A stretch of DNA of 64,000 nt from Aerobium sp039839275 (GTDB lineage: Bacteria; Pseudomonadota; Alphaproteobacteria; Rhizobiales; Rhizobiaceae). A model generated the notes under the pieces. It saw only the letters and a program-made list of their open reading frames with translations, was not told the DNA's origin and did no database searches. How positions within the stretch are numbered: position 1 is the first letter of the stretch; every line of letters begins with the position of its first letter. This document shows, piece after piece, positions 7,658-17,461 of this stretch. Position numbers and translations under genes: made by a program. Where the stretch lies: NCBI RefSeq assembly GCF_039839275.1, contig NZ_JBDOQP010000001.1, positions 744,001-808,000 of the forward strand, given 5' to 3'.

Positions 7658-9715
7658 ATGAAGCGGGTCCAAAAGAGCGCGGTGGCAATAGAACGATCTC
7701 AGCCAAAGCCTGGTAGTCAACAGCCTCAGAGTTCGTCTGAACAGAAGCTGACGGCTCTGGCCGGTACGCGCATCGCCATCGAAGGAATCGATCCTGAGAT
7801 CGATGGCGGGCTGTTTCCAGCCAAGGCTGTACAAGGCAGCGCTTTCACGGTCGAAGCCGATGTGTTCAGCGACGGGCATGATTCGATCGCAGCCGCGGTG
7901 ATGTGGCGTGCCAAGGGCGCAGAGGCATGGAACGAGACCAGCCTCGAATTCGATGCAAATGACAGGTGGTCCGCTACTCTCCGCTTCGCGGCTCCGGGCC
8001 TGCATGAATACAGCATCTGCGCGTGGCGCGACCTGTTCGCCACTTGGCAGAAGGACACGCTGAAGAAAGTATCGGCCGGGCAGTCGGTCACCCTCGAACT
8101 CATCGAGGGACGCCACCTGATCGAGGCGGGGCAGAAAGCAGCTGATGGCGAGGCGAGACGCCAACTTGATATGCTTCTGGACGGACTGGCCAGGGCGGTC
8201 GAAAATGGCAGCGATGAAGCCAGCCTAGACCTTCTGCTTTCCCCGGACACTCTGGCGACCATGCGCAACTGGGGACCACGCACGAACCTCTCGCGCTATC
8301 CCCGTATCCTGGAGGTGTGGGTCGATCACCCGCTTGCGGGGTTCGGCGCCTGGTACGAACTCCTGCCACGCTCGCAGGGGCCGGAGGAGCGGCACGGAAC
8401 GTTCGACGACGTGATAGCGCGTCTGCCCTATGTGCGCGACCTCGGGTTTGACGTGCTGTATTTTCCGCCGATCCATCCGATCGGGAAGACCAACCGCAAA
8501 GGGCCCAACAACGCCCTGCAGGCCGGGCCGGACGACCCCGGCAGCCCCTATGCGATCGGATCGCCGGATGGCGGGCATGATGCGATCCACCCCGAACTGG
8601 GCTCACTGGAAGACTTCAGGCGCCTGGTGGACGCCGCGCGGGAGCATGGCCTCGAAATCGCCCTGGACTTCGCCATTCAGTGTTCGCCCGACCATCCTTG
8701 GATAAGAGAGCATCCGGAGTGGTTCGACTGGCGCCCGGATAGCACCATCAAGTTTGCCGAGAACCCACCCAAGAGGTACGAGGACATCGTCAACGTCCAC
8801 TTCTATCGTGGTGCGATCCCGGGATTGTGGCTGGCTTTGCGTGATGTCGTCCTGTTCTGGATCGACAATGGCGTTTCGATCTTCCGCGTCGACAATCCGC
8901 ACACGAAGCCATTTCCGTTCTGGGAGTGGATGATAGGCGAGGTGCGCGAAAAGCACCCCCAGGTGATCTTCCTGTCCGAAGCATTCACCCGCCCCAAGGT
9001 GATGAAACGGCTCGCCAAGGTCGGGTTTACGCAGTCCTACACATATTTCACGTGGCGCAACACGAAGGCGGAACTCACCGAGTATCTGACGGAGCTGACG
9101 CAGGAGGAGTGCCGGCACTACATGCGCCCGAACTTCTTTGCCAACACGCCCGACATCAACCCACGCTACCTGCAGACCGGTGGCCGCCCGGGATTTCGCA
9201 CGCGTCTGGTCCTCGCCGCCACGCTGGCGGGCAGCTACGGCATCTACAATGGCTTTGAGATCTGCGAAGCCGCAAGCGTTCCCGGAAAAGAGGAGTACCT
9301 CGATTCCGAAAAATACCAGCTCCGCAGTTGGGACATGGACCAACCTGGAAACATCCAGGACGACATCCGCCTGATCAACAAACTGAGGCGCAAGCATCCT
9401 GCCTTGCGAAATGACATTTCACTGACATTCCACAACGCCTTCAACGAAAACGTGCTCTATTACGGCAAGAGCGACCCGCAATCGCAGGACTTCCTGCTTT
9501 TCCACGTGAACCTCGATCCTGACAATGTACAGGAGTTCGAATTCGAGGTGCCCTTGTGGGAGTTCGGCCTGTCGGACGATGCCTCGATCGAGGTGCAGGA
9601 TCTGCTGCACGGGAACCGCTTCACCTGGCATGGCAAGACCCACGTCCTCCGGCTCGATCCGCATGAGCGCCCCTATGCTATCTGGCGGCTTTTCGCGCCG
9701 GAGGTGTCGCGATGA
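7658..9715 (+). CDS. glgE: Alpha-1,4-glucan:maltose-1-phosphate maltosyltransferase, 685 aa
   Basis: GlgE (GH13_3) extends alpha-1,4-glucan with maltose from maltose-1-phosphate. After a polar tail of about 35 residues comes the N-terminal beta domain, then the barrel: LYFPPIHPIGKTNRKGPNN, Asp412 in FRVDNPHTKPFPFWEW (nucleophile), Glu441 in FLSEAFTRPKVM (acid/base) and Asp499 in NTPDIN. Length matches the family. Its stop overlaps the ATG of treS-mak (ATGA), and that gene supplies the maltokinase that makes maltose-1-phosphate, so enzyme and substrate supply are coupled. It is the first large gene of the glgE-treS-glgB operon. Confidence 0.95.
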   Translation: MKRVQKSAVAIERSQPKPGSQQPQSSSEQKLTALAGTRIAIEGIDPEIDGGLFPAKAVQGSAFTVEADVFSDGHDSIAAAVMWRAKGAEAWNETSLEFDANDRWSATLRFAAPGLHEYSICAWRDLFATWQKDTLKKVSAGQSVTLELIEGRHLIEAGQKAADGEARRQLDMLLDGLARAVENGSDEASLDLLLSPDTLATMRNWGPRTNLSRYPRILEVWVDHPLAGFGAWYELLPRSQGPEERHGTFDDVIARLPYVRDLGFDVLYFPPIHPIGKTNRKGPNNALQAGPDDPGSPYAIGSPDGGHDAIHPELGSLEDFRRLVDAAREHGLEIALDFAIQCSPDHPWIREHPEWFDWRPDSTIKFAENPPKRYEDIVNVHFYRGAIPGLWLALRDVVLFWIDNGVSIFRVDNPHTKPFPFWEWMIGEVREKHPQVIFLSEAFTRPKVMKRLAKVGFTQSYTYFTWRNTKAELTEYLTELTQEECRHYMRPNFFANTPDINPRYLQTGGRPGFRTRLVLAATLAGSYGIYNGFEICEAASVPGKEEYLDSEKYQLRSWDMDQPGNIQDDIRLINKLRRKHPALRNDISLTFHNAFNENVLYYGKSDPQSQDFLLFHVNLDPDNVQEFEFEVPLWEFGLSDDASIEVQDLLHGNRFTWHGKTHVLRLDPHERPYAIWRLFAPEVSR

Positions 9716-12700
9716 GCCCGGCGTCGAAGCGCATGGATGGCATCATCGATCGAAGCCAGCCCGACTGGTACAAGGACGCCATCATCTATCAGCTGCACAT
9801 CAAGGCGTTCCAGGACGCCAATGGTGACGGCATCGGCGACTTCGCCGGACTGATGCAGCGGCTCGACTATATCCAGGAGCTCGGCGTGACGGCGATCTGG
9901 CTCCTCCCGTTCTATCCATCGCCGTTGCGCGACGACGGCTATGATATAGCCGAGTACAAGGCCATCAATCCGTCCTACGGGCAGATGAAGGACTTTCGCG
10001 CCTTCGTCGCGGAGGCACACAGGCGCGGGCTACGGGTGATCACCGAGCTGGTGATCAATCATACTTCCGACCAGCACCCGTGGTTCCAGCGCGCACGACG
10101 GGCGAAACCGGGATCCGCCGCAAGGGACTTCTATGTCTGGAGCGATACCGACACGAAGTACCCTGAGACCCGGATCATCTTTCTCGACACCGAGACCTCC
10201 AACTGGACATGGGATCCGGTGGCCGGGCAGTTCTTCTGGCACCGCTTCTACTCACATCAGCCAGACCTCAATTTCGACCACCCGCGTGTCCTGCAGGAAG
10301 TCATCAAGGTGATGCACTTCTGGCTCGATCTGGGTGTCGACGGCCTGCGGCTCGACGCCATCCCGTATCTTGTGGAGCGTGAAGGCACGAACAACGAGAA
10401 TCTTCCCGAAACGCATGTCATCCTGAAGAAGATTCGCAGCGCGCTCGACGAGCGCTATTCCGACCGGATGCTGTTGGCTGAGGCCAATCAGTGGCCCGAA
10501 GACACGCGTCCGTATTTTGGCGACGCGGACGAGTGCCATATGGGATTCCACTTCCCGCTGATGCCGCGCATGTACATGGCGCTCGCGCAGGAGGATCGGC
10601 ATCCGATCACCGACATCGTCCGGCAGACGCCCGACATACCTGACAGTTGCCAGTGGGGCATTTTTCTGAGGAACCACGACGAGCTGACGCTCGAAATGGT
10701 GACCGACAAGGAACGCGACTATCTCTGGCGCACCTATGCCGAAGACACGCGGGCGCGCATCAATCTCGGCATCCGCCGCCGTCTCGCTCCATTGATGCAG
10801 AACGACCGCCGCAAGATCGAATTGCTGAACTCGCTGCTGCTGTCGATGCCCGGCACGCCGATCGTCTATTACGGCGACGAACTTGGCATGGGTGACAATT
10901 ATTATCTCGGCGACCGTGACGGGGTCCGCACGCCGATGCAGTGGTCGCCGGATCTCAACGCCGGCTTCTCGCGCGCCGATCCGCAGAAGCTCTTTCTTCC
11001 CGTCATTCTCGACCCCGTCTACGGATACCAGGCCGTGAATGTAGAGAGCCAGGCGAAAGACCCATCCTCGCTGCTGTTCTGGATGCGGCGCCTGATATCG
11101 GTGCGCAAGCAGCATGACGCGTTCGGTCGCGGTTCGATGATGCTTCTTTATCCGCGCAACCGGAAGATACTCGCTTATGTGCGAGAGTATGAGGGCGATC
11201 AGATCCTGTGCGTGGCCAACCTTGCCCGGTCGGCGGAAGCCGTGGAGCTGGACCTGTCCCAGTGGAAGGGTGCCGTGCCCGTCGAACTCTTGGGGCGCTC
11301 GGCATTTCCTCCGATTGGTGACCTGCCCTATCTGATCACGCTGCCGGCCTTCGGTTTCTACTGGTTCGTCCTGTCCGATGATGCGGAGGCGCCGAGCTGG
11401 CATCAGCAGATGCCGGACATGCTGCCCGAGTTTGTCACGCTGACCGCCCGCGACGGGCGCGTCTCGACGGCGATAAGCACCGCGCAGGGTCCACGCCTCC
11501 TTGACGAAACCCTGCCGAAGTTTCTCGCGCTTCAGCGCTGGTTCGCAGCCAAGGACCTCGACATCAAGCGGGTGCATGTCCGCCCGTTGGCGGAGACCGA
11601 TGACGGTCAGCACCTGTTCACGGCGTGCGACGTCGATTTCGCGCATGGCCCGACGCAGACCTATCTCTTGCCGCTGTCCGCCAGATGGGGGGAGGAGCAC
11701 ACCGTCTTCGGTGCCCCGGGTCTGTCCTACACGCTCGCGAAACTGCGCCGCGGCCCACGGGTCGGCGCGCTGGTGGACGGGGCCTACTCGGAAGAGTTTG
11801 CCGCGTTGCTGCTGGAAGGGCTCAAGGACGAGTTGGAGATTGCGGGCGATGACGGCAAGATCACGTTCCACCGCAATGAGGAGCGCTCATTCTTCGAAAG
11901 CGTTGGCGCCGCAAATCCGCTCCGGGCGGAACAGAGCAATGTTTCCGTCGCGTTTGGCGACGAGCTCATCGTGAAGATCTACCGGCAACTGCGCACCGGC
12001 CCGCAGCCGGAGGTCGAAATGGCGCGCTTCCTCACCAACGAGGCCGGCTTCGAGAACACGCCGAAGTTCCTTGGATCTGTCGAATACCTCTCCAATGACG
12101 GCGAGTCGGCCGTGCTCGGAACCGCCTTCGCCTATGTGCGCAATCAGGGCGATGCGTGGGCGAGCGTCGTCTCAGCGCTCCAGCGCGACTTCGAGGACAG
12201 TGAGTCCGGCGAAACGGATGGAGAAGAGCTTCCGTTCGAGCCGAGACTGCAGATTGGCGATGTGCTGGGCCGGCGTACTGCGGAATTGCATCGTGCGCTT
12301 GCAACACCGACGGACGACGCTGATTTCGTGGCCGAACCGCTGGACGGCGATCACCTCCGCTCCTGGGTAGACGCAGCACGCGACGAGGTCGAGCAGATGT
12401 TCGAGGCGCTTTCGGCCGCCGCCGGGCAACTCGGTGACGAAGCCGCAGCGATGGCCGACCAGATGGAGCGTCACCGCTCACATCTCGAGCGACGGCTGGG
12501 CGATTGTCTTGCTTTCGCGCCGTCCGGCGGGATTTCCCGGATTCATGGCGACTACCACCTCGGGCAGGTGCTGGTGATCCATGACGACATCACTATCATC
12601 GACTTTGAGGGCGAGCCCCGCCGATCGATCGACGAGCGCCGCGCAAAGACCTCTCCCTTGCGCGATGTCGCCGGCATGCTGCGTTCGATCGACTATGCCG

Positions 12701-12999
12701 CGGAGGCGGCGTTGCGTCAGCGGTCCGCCCTGCCGCCCGGACAACAGGAACACGCGGCAGCGCGCGCGGCGAGCTGGCGATACCAGACGATAGACAGCTT
12801 CCTCGCGACATACAGGGATGTCATCGACGGATGCTCGACACATCCGCAGGATCGCGACCTCGAACGCGCCTTGCTCGATCTCTTCCTGATCCAGAAAGCC
12901 GCCTACGAAGTCGGCTACGAACTGGCCAATCGTCCTGATTGGGTCGACATTCCACTCAAGGGCCTGCTCGATCTTCTGGAAACGGAGGCAGAGTCGTGA
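9712..12999 (+). CDS. treS: Trehalose synthase fused to maltokinase, 1095 aa
   Basis: A bifunctional protein. Residues about 10-560 are the GH13 maltose/trehalose isomerase: KDAIIYQLHIKAFQDANGDG, Asp215 in GLRLDAIPYLVEREGTNNEN (nucleophile), Glu257 in AEANQWPEDT (acid/base), Asp323 in RNHDELTLEM. Residues about 600-1095 are the maltokinase (Pep2/Mak type), with the kinase loop HGDYHLGQV (945-953, Asp947) and IDFEGEP (Asp964) for metal and ATP. The fusion lets trehalose be converted to maltose and then phosphorylated for GlgE. ATG overlaps the glgE stop; the 3' end overlaps GTG of glgB. Fused TreS-Mak proteins are known in several Proteobacteria. Confidence 0.95.
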   Translation: MSPASKRMDGIIDRSQPDWYKDAIIYQLHIKAFQDANGDGIGDFAGLMQRLDYIQELGVTAIWLLPFYPSPLRDDGYDIAEYKAINPSYGQMKDFRAFVAEAHRRGLRVITELVINHTSDQHPWFQRARRAKPGSAARDFYVWSDTDTKYPETRIIFLDTETSNWTWDPVAGQFFWHRFYSHQPDLNFDHPRVLQEVIKVMHFWLDLGVDGLRLDAIPYLVEREGTNNENLPETHVILKKIRSALDERYSDRMLLAEANQWPEDTRPYFGDADECHMGFHFPLMPRMYMALAQEDRHPITDIVRQTPDIPDSCQWGIFLRNHDELTLEMVTDKERDYLWRTYAEDTRARINLGIRRRLAPLMQNDRRKIELLNSLLLSMPGTPIVYYGDELGMGDNYYLGDRDGVRTPMQWSPDLNAGFSRADPQKLFLPVILDPVYGYQAVNVESQAKDPSSLLFWMRRLISVRKQHDAFGRGSMMLLYPRNRKILAYVREYEGDQILCVANLARSAEAVELDLSQWKGAVPVELLGRSAFPPIGDLPYLITLPAFGFYWFVLSDDAEAPSWHQQMPDMLPEFVTLTARDGRVSTAISTAQGPRLLDETLPKFLALQRWFAAKDLDIKRVHVRPLAETDDGQHLFTACDVDFAHGPTQTYLLPLSARWGEEHTVFGAPGLSYTLAKLRRGPRVGALVDGAYSEEFAALLLEGLKDELEIAGDDGKITFHRNEERSFFESVGAANPLRAEQSNVSVAFGDELIVKIYRQLRTGPQPEVEMARFLTNEAGFENTPKFLGSVEYLSNDGESAVLGTAFAYVRNQGDAWASVVSALQRDFEDSESGETDGEELPFEPRLQIGDVLGRRTAELHRALATPTDDADFVAEPLDGDHLRSWVDAARDEVEQMFEALSAAAGQLGDEAAAMADQMERHRSHLERRLGDCLAFAPSGGISRIHGDYHLGQVLVIHDDITIIDFEGEPRRSIDERRAKTSPLRDVAGMLRSIDYAAEAALRQRSALPPGQQEHAAARAASWRYQTIDSFLATYRDVIDGCSTHPQDRDLERALLDLFLIQKAAYEVGYELANRPDWVDIPLKGLLDLLETEAES

Positions 13000-15200
13000 A
13001 CCCGCCTCCCGCAGTGCCCTATTCGTCCGACATTCCCGCCATCGTCGGCGGGCGGCACGGCAACCCCTTTGCCGTGCTCGGCATGCAGGGCGGGGAAGGC
13101 CACCCCGTCGTCGTCAACGTCTTTGCGCCGCATGTCTCGTCCGTCTCGGTGATCGATGCCGCCAGCGGCGAGGAGGTTGCCGAACTCCAGCGCGTCCACC
13201 CGGACGGATTCTTCTGCGCAACGCTGATCGATCGCCGCGAGAAGTTCGCTTACCGCCTTGGCCTTCGCTCTGATGACCGGCGCTGGGAGATCGAAGATCC
13301 ATACAGGTTCCCCCCGGTACTGGGCCAGCTTGATGAATATCTGCTGGGGGAGGGCCGCCATCTGGAACTCTACCGGCGGCTGGGCGCCCATCCCATGACG
13401 CTTGAGGGTATCGACGGCGTGTCGTTCGCCGTGTGGGCGCCGAATGCCAGGCGCGTGAGTGTCGTCGGCGACTTCAATGCCTGGGACGGCCGGCGTCACC
13501 CGATGCGCAAGCGCTTGGGCGTGGGCGTCTGGGAGCTGTTCATTCCCGGCATCGATGCAGGTGTACTCTACAAGTACGAGGTCCTTGGTGCGCATGGCGA
13601 CGTGCTGCCGCTGAAGGCCGATCCGGTTTCACAGGCCCATGAGGCGCCGCCCTCCACGGCATCGATTGCCTGTGGCGATCTTCGTCATGATTGGCAGGAC
13701 GCCGGTTGGATGAGCGAACGGGCGCAAAGACAGGACAAGTCTGCTCCGATTTCGATCTACGAGATGCATCTGGCGAGCTGGCGGCGTGGCGGTGACGACG
13801 AGATGCTCGACTATGAGTCCATCGCCGATCTGCTCGCGCCCTATCTCGTCGAAATGGGCTTCACCCATGTCGAACTGCTTCCAATCACGGAACATCCATT
13901 CGGCGGTTCATGGGGCTACCAGCCGATCGGGCTTTTTGCGCCCACGCGGCGCTTCGGGCCTCCAGAAGCGTTTGCACGCTTCGTCGAGCGGATGCATGCG
14001 GCGGGAATCGGGGTGATAGCCGACTGGGTCCCGGCGCATTTTCCCTCCGATGCGCATGGACTCGTGCGTTTCGACGGCACGTCGCTCTATGAACATGACG
14101 ATCCCCGGCTTGGATTCCACCAGGACTGGAACACGCTGATCTACAATTTCGGGCGGACGGAAGTCGCCAATTTCCTGCAGGCGAGCGCGCTCTACTGGCT
14201 AGACGAGTTTCACATGGACGGGCTACGCGTCGATGCCGTCGCCTCGATGCTTTACCTCGACTATAGCCGCAAGCCGGGCGAGTGGATCCCCAACCGCCAC
14301 GGCGGCAACGAGAACCTCGACGCGATCGACTTCCTGCGATCAACCAACGCGCGGATCGGCGAGCGACATCCCGGTGCAATGATGATCGCCGAAGAATCCA
14401 CGGCATTTCCCGGGGTCAGCCGCCCGGCCGAGGCCGGCGGCCTCGGTTTCGACTTCAAGTGGAACATGGGGTGGATGCACGACACGCTGGACTATATGAG
14501 CCGCGATCCCATCCATCGCACGCATCACCATCACCAGATGACTTTCGGCATGGTCTATGCCTATTCGGAAAAGTTCGTGCTGCCCTTGTCGCATGACGAG
14601 GTGGTGCACGGGAAAGGCTCGCTGCTCGGCAAGATGCCGGGCGACCGGTGGCAGAAATTCGCGAACCTGCGTGCCTATCTCAGCTTCATGTGGACCCACC
14701 CGGGCAAGAAGCTGATGTTCATGGGCGGCGAGTTCGCACAGGAGAGGGAGTGGAACCACGACCGCTCGCTCGACTGGCACCTGCTTGACGACGAACTCCA
14801 TGGCGGCGTCCAGCAAATGGTGCGCGATCTCAACCATCTGTATCGCGATATCGCCGCGCTACATGAACTCGACTGCGAGCCAGCCGGCTTCGAGTGGATC
14901 GAGGCGAACGATGCGGAAAACAGCGTCTTCTCCTTCCTGAGAAGGGGACGTGGCGACGCCGCTCCCGCGATCGTCATCTGCAACATGACCCCAATCGTGA
15001 GGCGCGGCTATCGTGTGGGCGTGCCGGATCCGGTCAACTGGCGAGAAGCGTTCAATTCAGACGCGGAAATCTATGGTGGTTCCGGGGTTGGCAATGCATC
15101 GTCGATCGAGTGCCAGACAATCGGCTGGCACGGCAGGCCGCAATCGATCGAGCTCGATTTGCCGCCCCTTGCAGCTCTGGTGCTTGTGCCCGCCGGGTGA
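12996..15200 (+). CDS. glgB: 1,4-alpha-glucan branching enzyme, 734 aa
   Basis: Forms alpha-1,6 branches in glucan. It has an N1 domain, the CBM48 region (VWAPNARRVSVVGDFNAWDG) and the GH13_9 barrel: GSWGYQPIGLFAPT, Asp413 in GLRVDAVASMLYLDYSR, Glu466 in MIAEESTAFPG and Asp534 in LSHDEVVHGKGSLL, close to the E. coli numbering. I chose GTG 12996 because ACGGAGG lies seven bases upstream and it overlaps the treS stop as GTGA; a TTG at 12939 in the same frame is inside treS. It is the last gene of the operon and converges with the ECF sigma gene 55 bp away. Confidence 0.95.
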   Translation: MNPPPAVPYSSDIPAIVGGRHGNPFAVLGMQGGEGHPVVVNVFAPHVSSVSVIDAASGEEVAELQRVHPDGFFCATLIDRREKFAYRLGLRSDDRRWEIEDPYRFPPVLGQLDEYLLGEGRHLELYRRLGAHPMTLEGIDGVSFAVWAPNARRVSVVGDFNAWDGRRHPMRKRLGVGVWELFIPGIDAGVLYKYEVLGAHGDVLPLKADPVSQAHEAPPSTASIACGDLRHDWQDAGWMSERAQRQDKSAPISIYEMHLASWRRGGDDEMLDYESIADLLAPYLVEMGFTHVELLPITEHPFGGSWGYQPIGLFAPTRRFGPPEAFARFVERMHAAGIGVIADWVPAHFPSDAHGLVRFDGTSLYEHDDPRLGFHQDWNTLIYNFGRTEVANFLQASALYWLDEFHMDGLRVDAVASMLYLDYSRKPGEWIPNRHGGNENLDAIDFLRSTNARIGERHPGAMMIAEESTAFPGVSRPAEAGGLGFDFKWNMGWMHDTLDYMSRDPIHRTHHHHQMTFGMVYAYSEKFVLPLSHDEVVHGKGSLLGKMPGDRWQKFANLRAYLSFMWTHPGKKLMFMGGEFAQEREWNHDRSLDWHLLDDELHGGVQQMVRDLNHLYRDIAALHELDCEPAGFEWIEANDAENSVFSFLRRGRGDAAPAIVICNMTPIVRRGYRVGVPDPVNWREAFNSDAEIYGGSGVGNASSIECQTIGWHGRPQSIELDLPPLAALVLVPAG

Positions 15201-15255
15201 TGCTCCGTCCCCCGCCTTGCATCTTGAAGGCGACGCTTGCGAAACGTCTCCGAAA

Positions 15256-15792
15256 CTACAGATGAACAGACCCGACAGGATGTCGGGCATCATTTTCCAC
15301 GGAGGCGTTGCTCGACGTCTCACCGAGTTCTTCGAGCAGGCGGGCGCGAGCGCGATTCAGGCGGCTCTTGATGGTGCCGATCGCGCAGCCGCAGATTTCC
15401 GTCGCCTCTTCATAGGAGATACCCAGCACGCCGATCAGCATCAGCACCTCGCGCTGTTGTTCAGGTAGCCGCTGGATCGCCTGGGCAATCTCCCTGCCGC
15501 GAGCCGACCACTCCTGTGTTGGGTCGGACGCCGGGCGCAGCGATATGCAGTCGGCGGCCCCGGGCGCCTCGCGGGTCTCCACCTTGATCTTTGTATAAAA
15601 GGCGTTGCGCATGATCGTGAAGAGCCACGACTTCATGCTGGTACCCGGTTTGAACTGGTGAATGCTCGACAGCGCCCGCGTCAATGTCTCCTGGACCAGA
15701 TCATCGGCATCATTCGTCTCGCGGTAGAACGTCCGGGCAAATGCGCGGAGGGCAGGGATGAGATCCACGATCTCAGTTTTTGGCGAAGCCAT
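15256..15792 (-). CDS. ECF-family sigma factor, EcfG-like, 178 aa
   Basis: An extracytoplasmic-function sigma factor. Region 2 is LIPALRAFARTF...DADDLVQETLTRAL...SWLFTIMRNAFYTKIK; region 4 is LPEQQREVLMLIGVLGISYEEA followed by EICGCAIGTIKSRLNRARARL. Both parts resemble EcfG (ECF15), the general stress sigma of Alphaproteobacteria. No nepR or phyR is adjacent, unlike the main EcfG locus, so this may be a paralogue. An upstream ATG at 15900 gives 214 residues, but the extra residues are not family-like and AGGGAA precedes ATG 15792. A short inverted repeat (CCCGAC, loop, GTCGGG) lies within its last codons. A direct role in controlling the glycogen genes is only a guess from proximity. Confidence 0.85.
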   Translation of the reverse strand: MASPKTEIVDLIPALRAFARTFYRETNDADDLVQETLTRALSSIHQFKPGTSMKSWLFTIMRNAFYTKIKVETREAPGAADCISLRPASDPTQEWSARGREIAQAIQRLPEQQREVLMLIGVLGISYEEATEICGCAIGTIKSRLNRARARLLEELGETSSNASVENDARHPVGSVHL

Positions 15793-15928
15793 CTTGGTTC
15801 CCTGCACCGGGCCAGCCTCTTCCTGCTCTATTGACGCCCACGCTTGATCAATGAAGCGAGGAGCCAGGAGTTCCGCTGGCCCAACGAAATCCGACTTCAT
15901 GTCTGCCTGGAAGGGGCCGATGGCGCCG

Positions 15929-17458
15929 TCAGAGGTGGGGATTGGCCTGCTCGTCCGCCGCTGCGCGTGCCGCCCGCTTGTCGGTAAAGGAAAGGTAGAA
16001 CGCCGCAGCGAGGATAACGAAGGTCACGGCGTACAGGCCGAGAGCAATCGGGCTCGTGACCAAGATCAGGGGGTCGCCGCCGGAGATCGACAGTGCGCGA
16101 CGCAGATTGTTCTCCATGTCCGAGCCAAGCAGCAGTCCGAGGATCACCGGCACCAGCGATATGTCGAGTTTGCGCAGGATAAAGCCGAGAACGCCGAAGG
16201 CGATCATGACGAGCACGTCGAAGCTCGAATTGCTGATCGAATAGATGCCGAGGAAGCTGACCATCACGACGAAGGGCATCAGGATCCACTGCGGAAGGCT
16301 CAGCATCCTGGTAAACAGTCCCACCATCGGGATGTTCATGACCAGGAGCACGAGGTTGGCGATGTAGAGCGAGGCGATCAGGCCCCACACCATTTCCGGT
16401 TCGCGGCTGAAGAGCAGCGGTCCGGGCTGAACGTTGAGCGAGATCAGCAGCGCGAGCATCACGGCGGTGGTGCCGCTGCCGGGCACGCCGAGCGTGAGCA
16501 TCGGAATGAGGGCGCCGCCGGACGCGGCATTGTTGCCGGCCTCGGGCGCGACGATGCCTTTCGGGTCGCCCTTGCCGAACGTGTCGTTCTTGTTGCTGAT
16601 GCGCTTTTCCACGACATAGGACATGAAGGCGCCCAGTGACGCGCCGGCGCCCGGCAGGATGCCGCAGATGAAACCGATCACCGACCCGCGCAGATGCGCC
16701 CAACCGCCCACCATGATGTCGCGCAGCTTCGGGATGGCGCGGCCGAGCGGTACCATCTTGCGGTCGCCATTGTGCATGTTTTCCAGATAGAAGAGCACCT
16801 CGCTGATCGCGAACAGGCCGACGATCGCAACGATCGGGTTGAATCCGTCATACAGATGATAGGAGCCGAAGGTGAACCGGGCCGTTCCTGTGGCCGGGTC
16901 GAGCCCCACGGACGCGATCATCAAGCCAATCATCGCGGCAAGCAGCGTCTTGAAGGGGTTGGCGCCGGTCACACCGCCGATGGTCGCGAATGCCATGACA
17001 TAGAGCGCGAAATAATCGGCGGGGCCGAAATAGATCGCTGCGCCCGCCAGAAGAGGCGCAAAGAGCGTCAGCCCGATGGTGGCGAAGGTCGCGCCGACGA
17101 AGGACGCCAGAGCAGAGATTGCCAGCGCCTCGGCGGCCCTGCCGGCCCGAGCCATCGGATAGCCGTCGAGTGTCGTCATGATCGCCGGCTCGTCGCCGGG
17201 AATGTTGAGCATGATCGAAGAGATGCGCCCGCCATACATGCAGCCATAGTAGATGCACGACAGCATGATCAGCGCGGAGACCGGCTCCAGGCCCAGCGAG
17301 AAGGCGAGCGGTATCAGGATCGCAACGCCATTGACCGGACCGATCCCCGGCAGCGCGCCGATGATCGTGCCGATAAAGCAGCCGAAAAGCGCCAGTGCCA
17401 GGTTCGTTGGCGTCAGGGCGACGGCGAAGCCCTGTGCGAGCAGCGCAAAGGTTTCCAT
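15929..17458 (-). CDS. tctA: TTT large permease subunit TctA, 509 aa
   Basis: Large membrane subunit of a tripartite tricarboxylate transporter. It has about a dozen hydrophobic segments and the signatures GALPGIGPVNGVAILIPLAF and YGGRISSIMLNIPGDEPA near the N-terminus, repeated in looser form (CGILPGAGASLGAFMSY, then EAGNNAASGGALIPMLTLG) in the second half. Length is normal for TctA. It follows tctB by three bases and ends the tctC-tctB-tctA operon. The substrate cannot be read from sequence; the neighbouring CoA-transferase and lyase point to a di- or tricarboxylate. Confidence 0.92.
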   Translation of the reverse strand: METFALLAQGFAVALTPTNLALALFGCFIGTIIGALPGIGPVNGVAILIPLAFSLGLEPVSALIMLSCIYYGCMYGGRISSIMLNIPGDEPAIMTTLDGYPMARAGRAAEALAISALASFVGATFATIGLTLFAPLLAGAAIYFGPADYFALYVMAFATIGGVTGANPFKTLLAAMIGLMIASVGLDPATGTARFTFGSYHLYDGFNPIVAIVGLFAISEVLFYLENMHNGDRKMVPLGRAIPKLRDIMVGGWAHLRGSVIGFICGILPGAGASLGAFMSYVVEKRISNKNDTFGKGDPKGIVAPEAGNNAASGGALIPMLTLGVPGSGTTAVMLALLISLNVQPGPLLFSREPEMVWGLIASLYIANLVLLVMNIPMVGLFTRMLSLPQWILMPFVVMVSFLGIYSISNSSFDVLVMIAFGVLGFILRKLDISLVPVILGLLLGSDMENNLRRALSISGGDPLILVTSPIALGLYAVTFVILAAAFYLSFTDKRAARAAADEQANPHL

Positions 17459-17461
17459 GAT

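Noticed and set aside
10252..11871. Long open frame of 539 codons on the minus strand.
   Set aside because: It is antisense to treS-mak, whose catalytic residues are all on the plus strand. High GC makes long antisense frames common. No family likeness.
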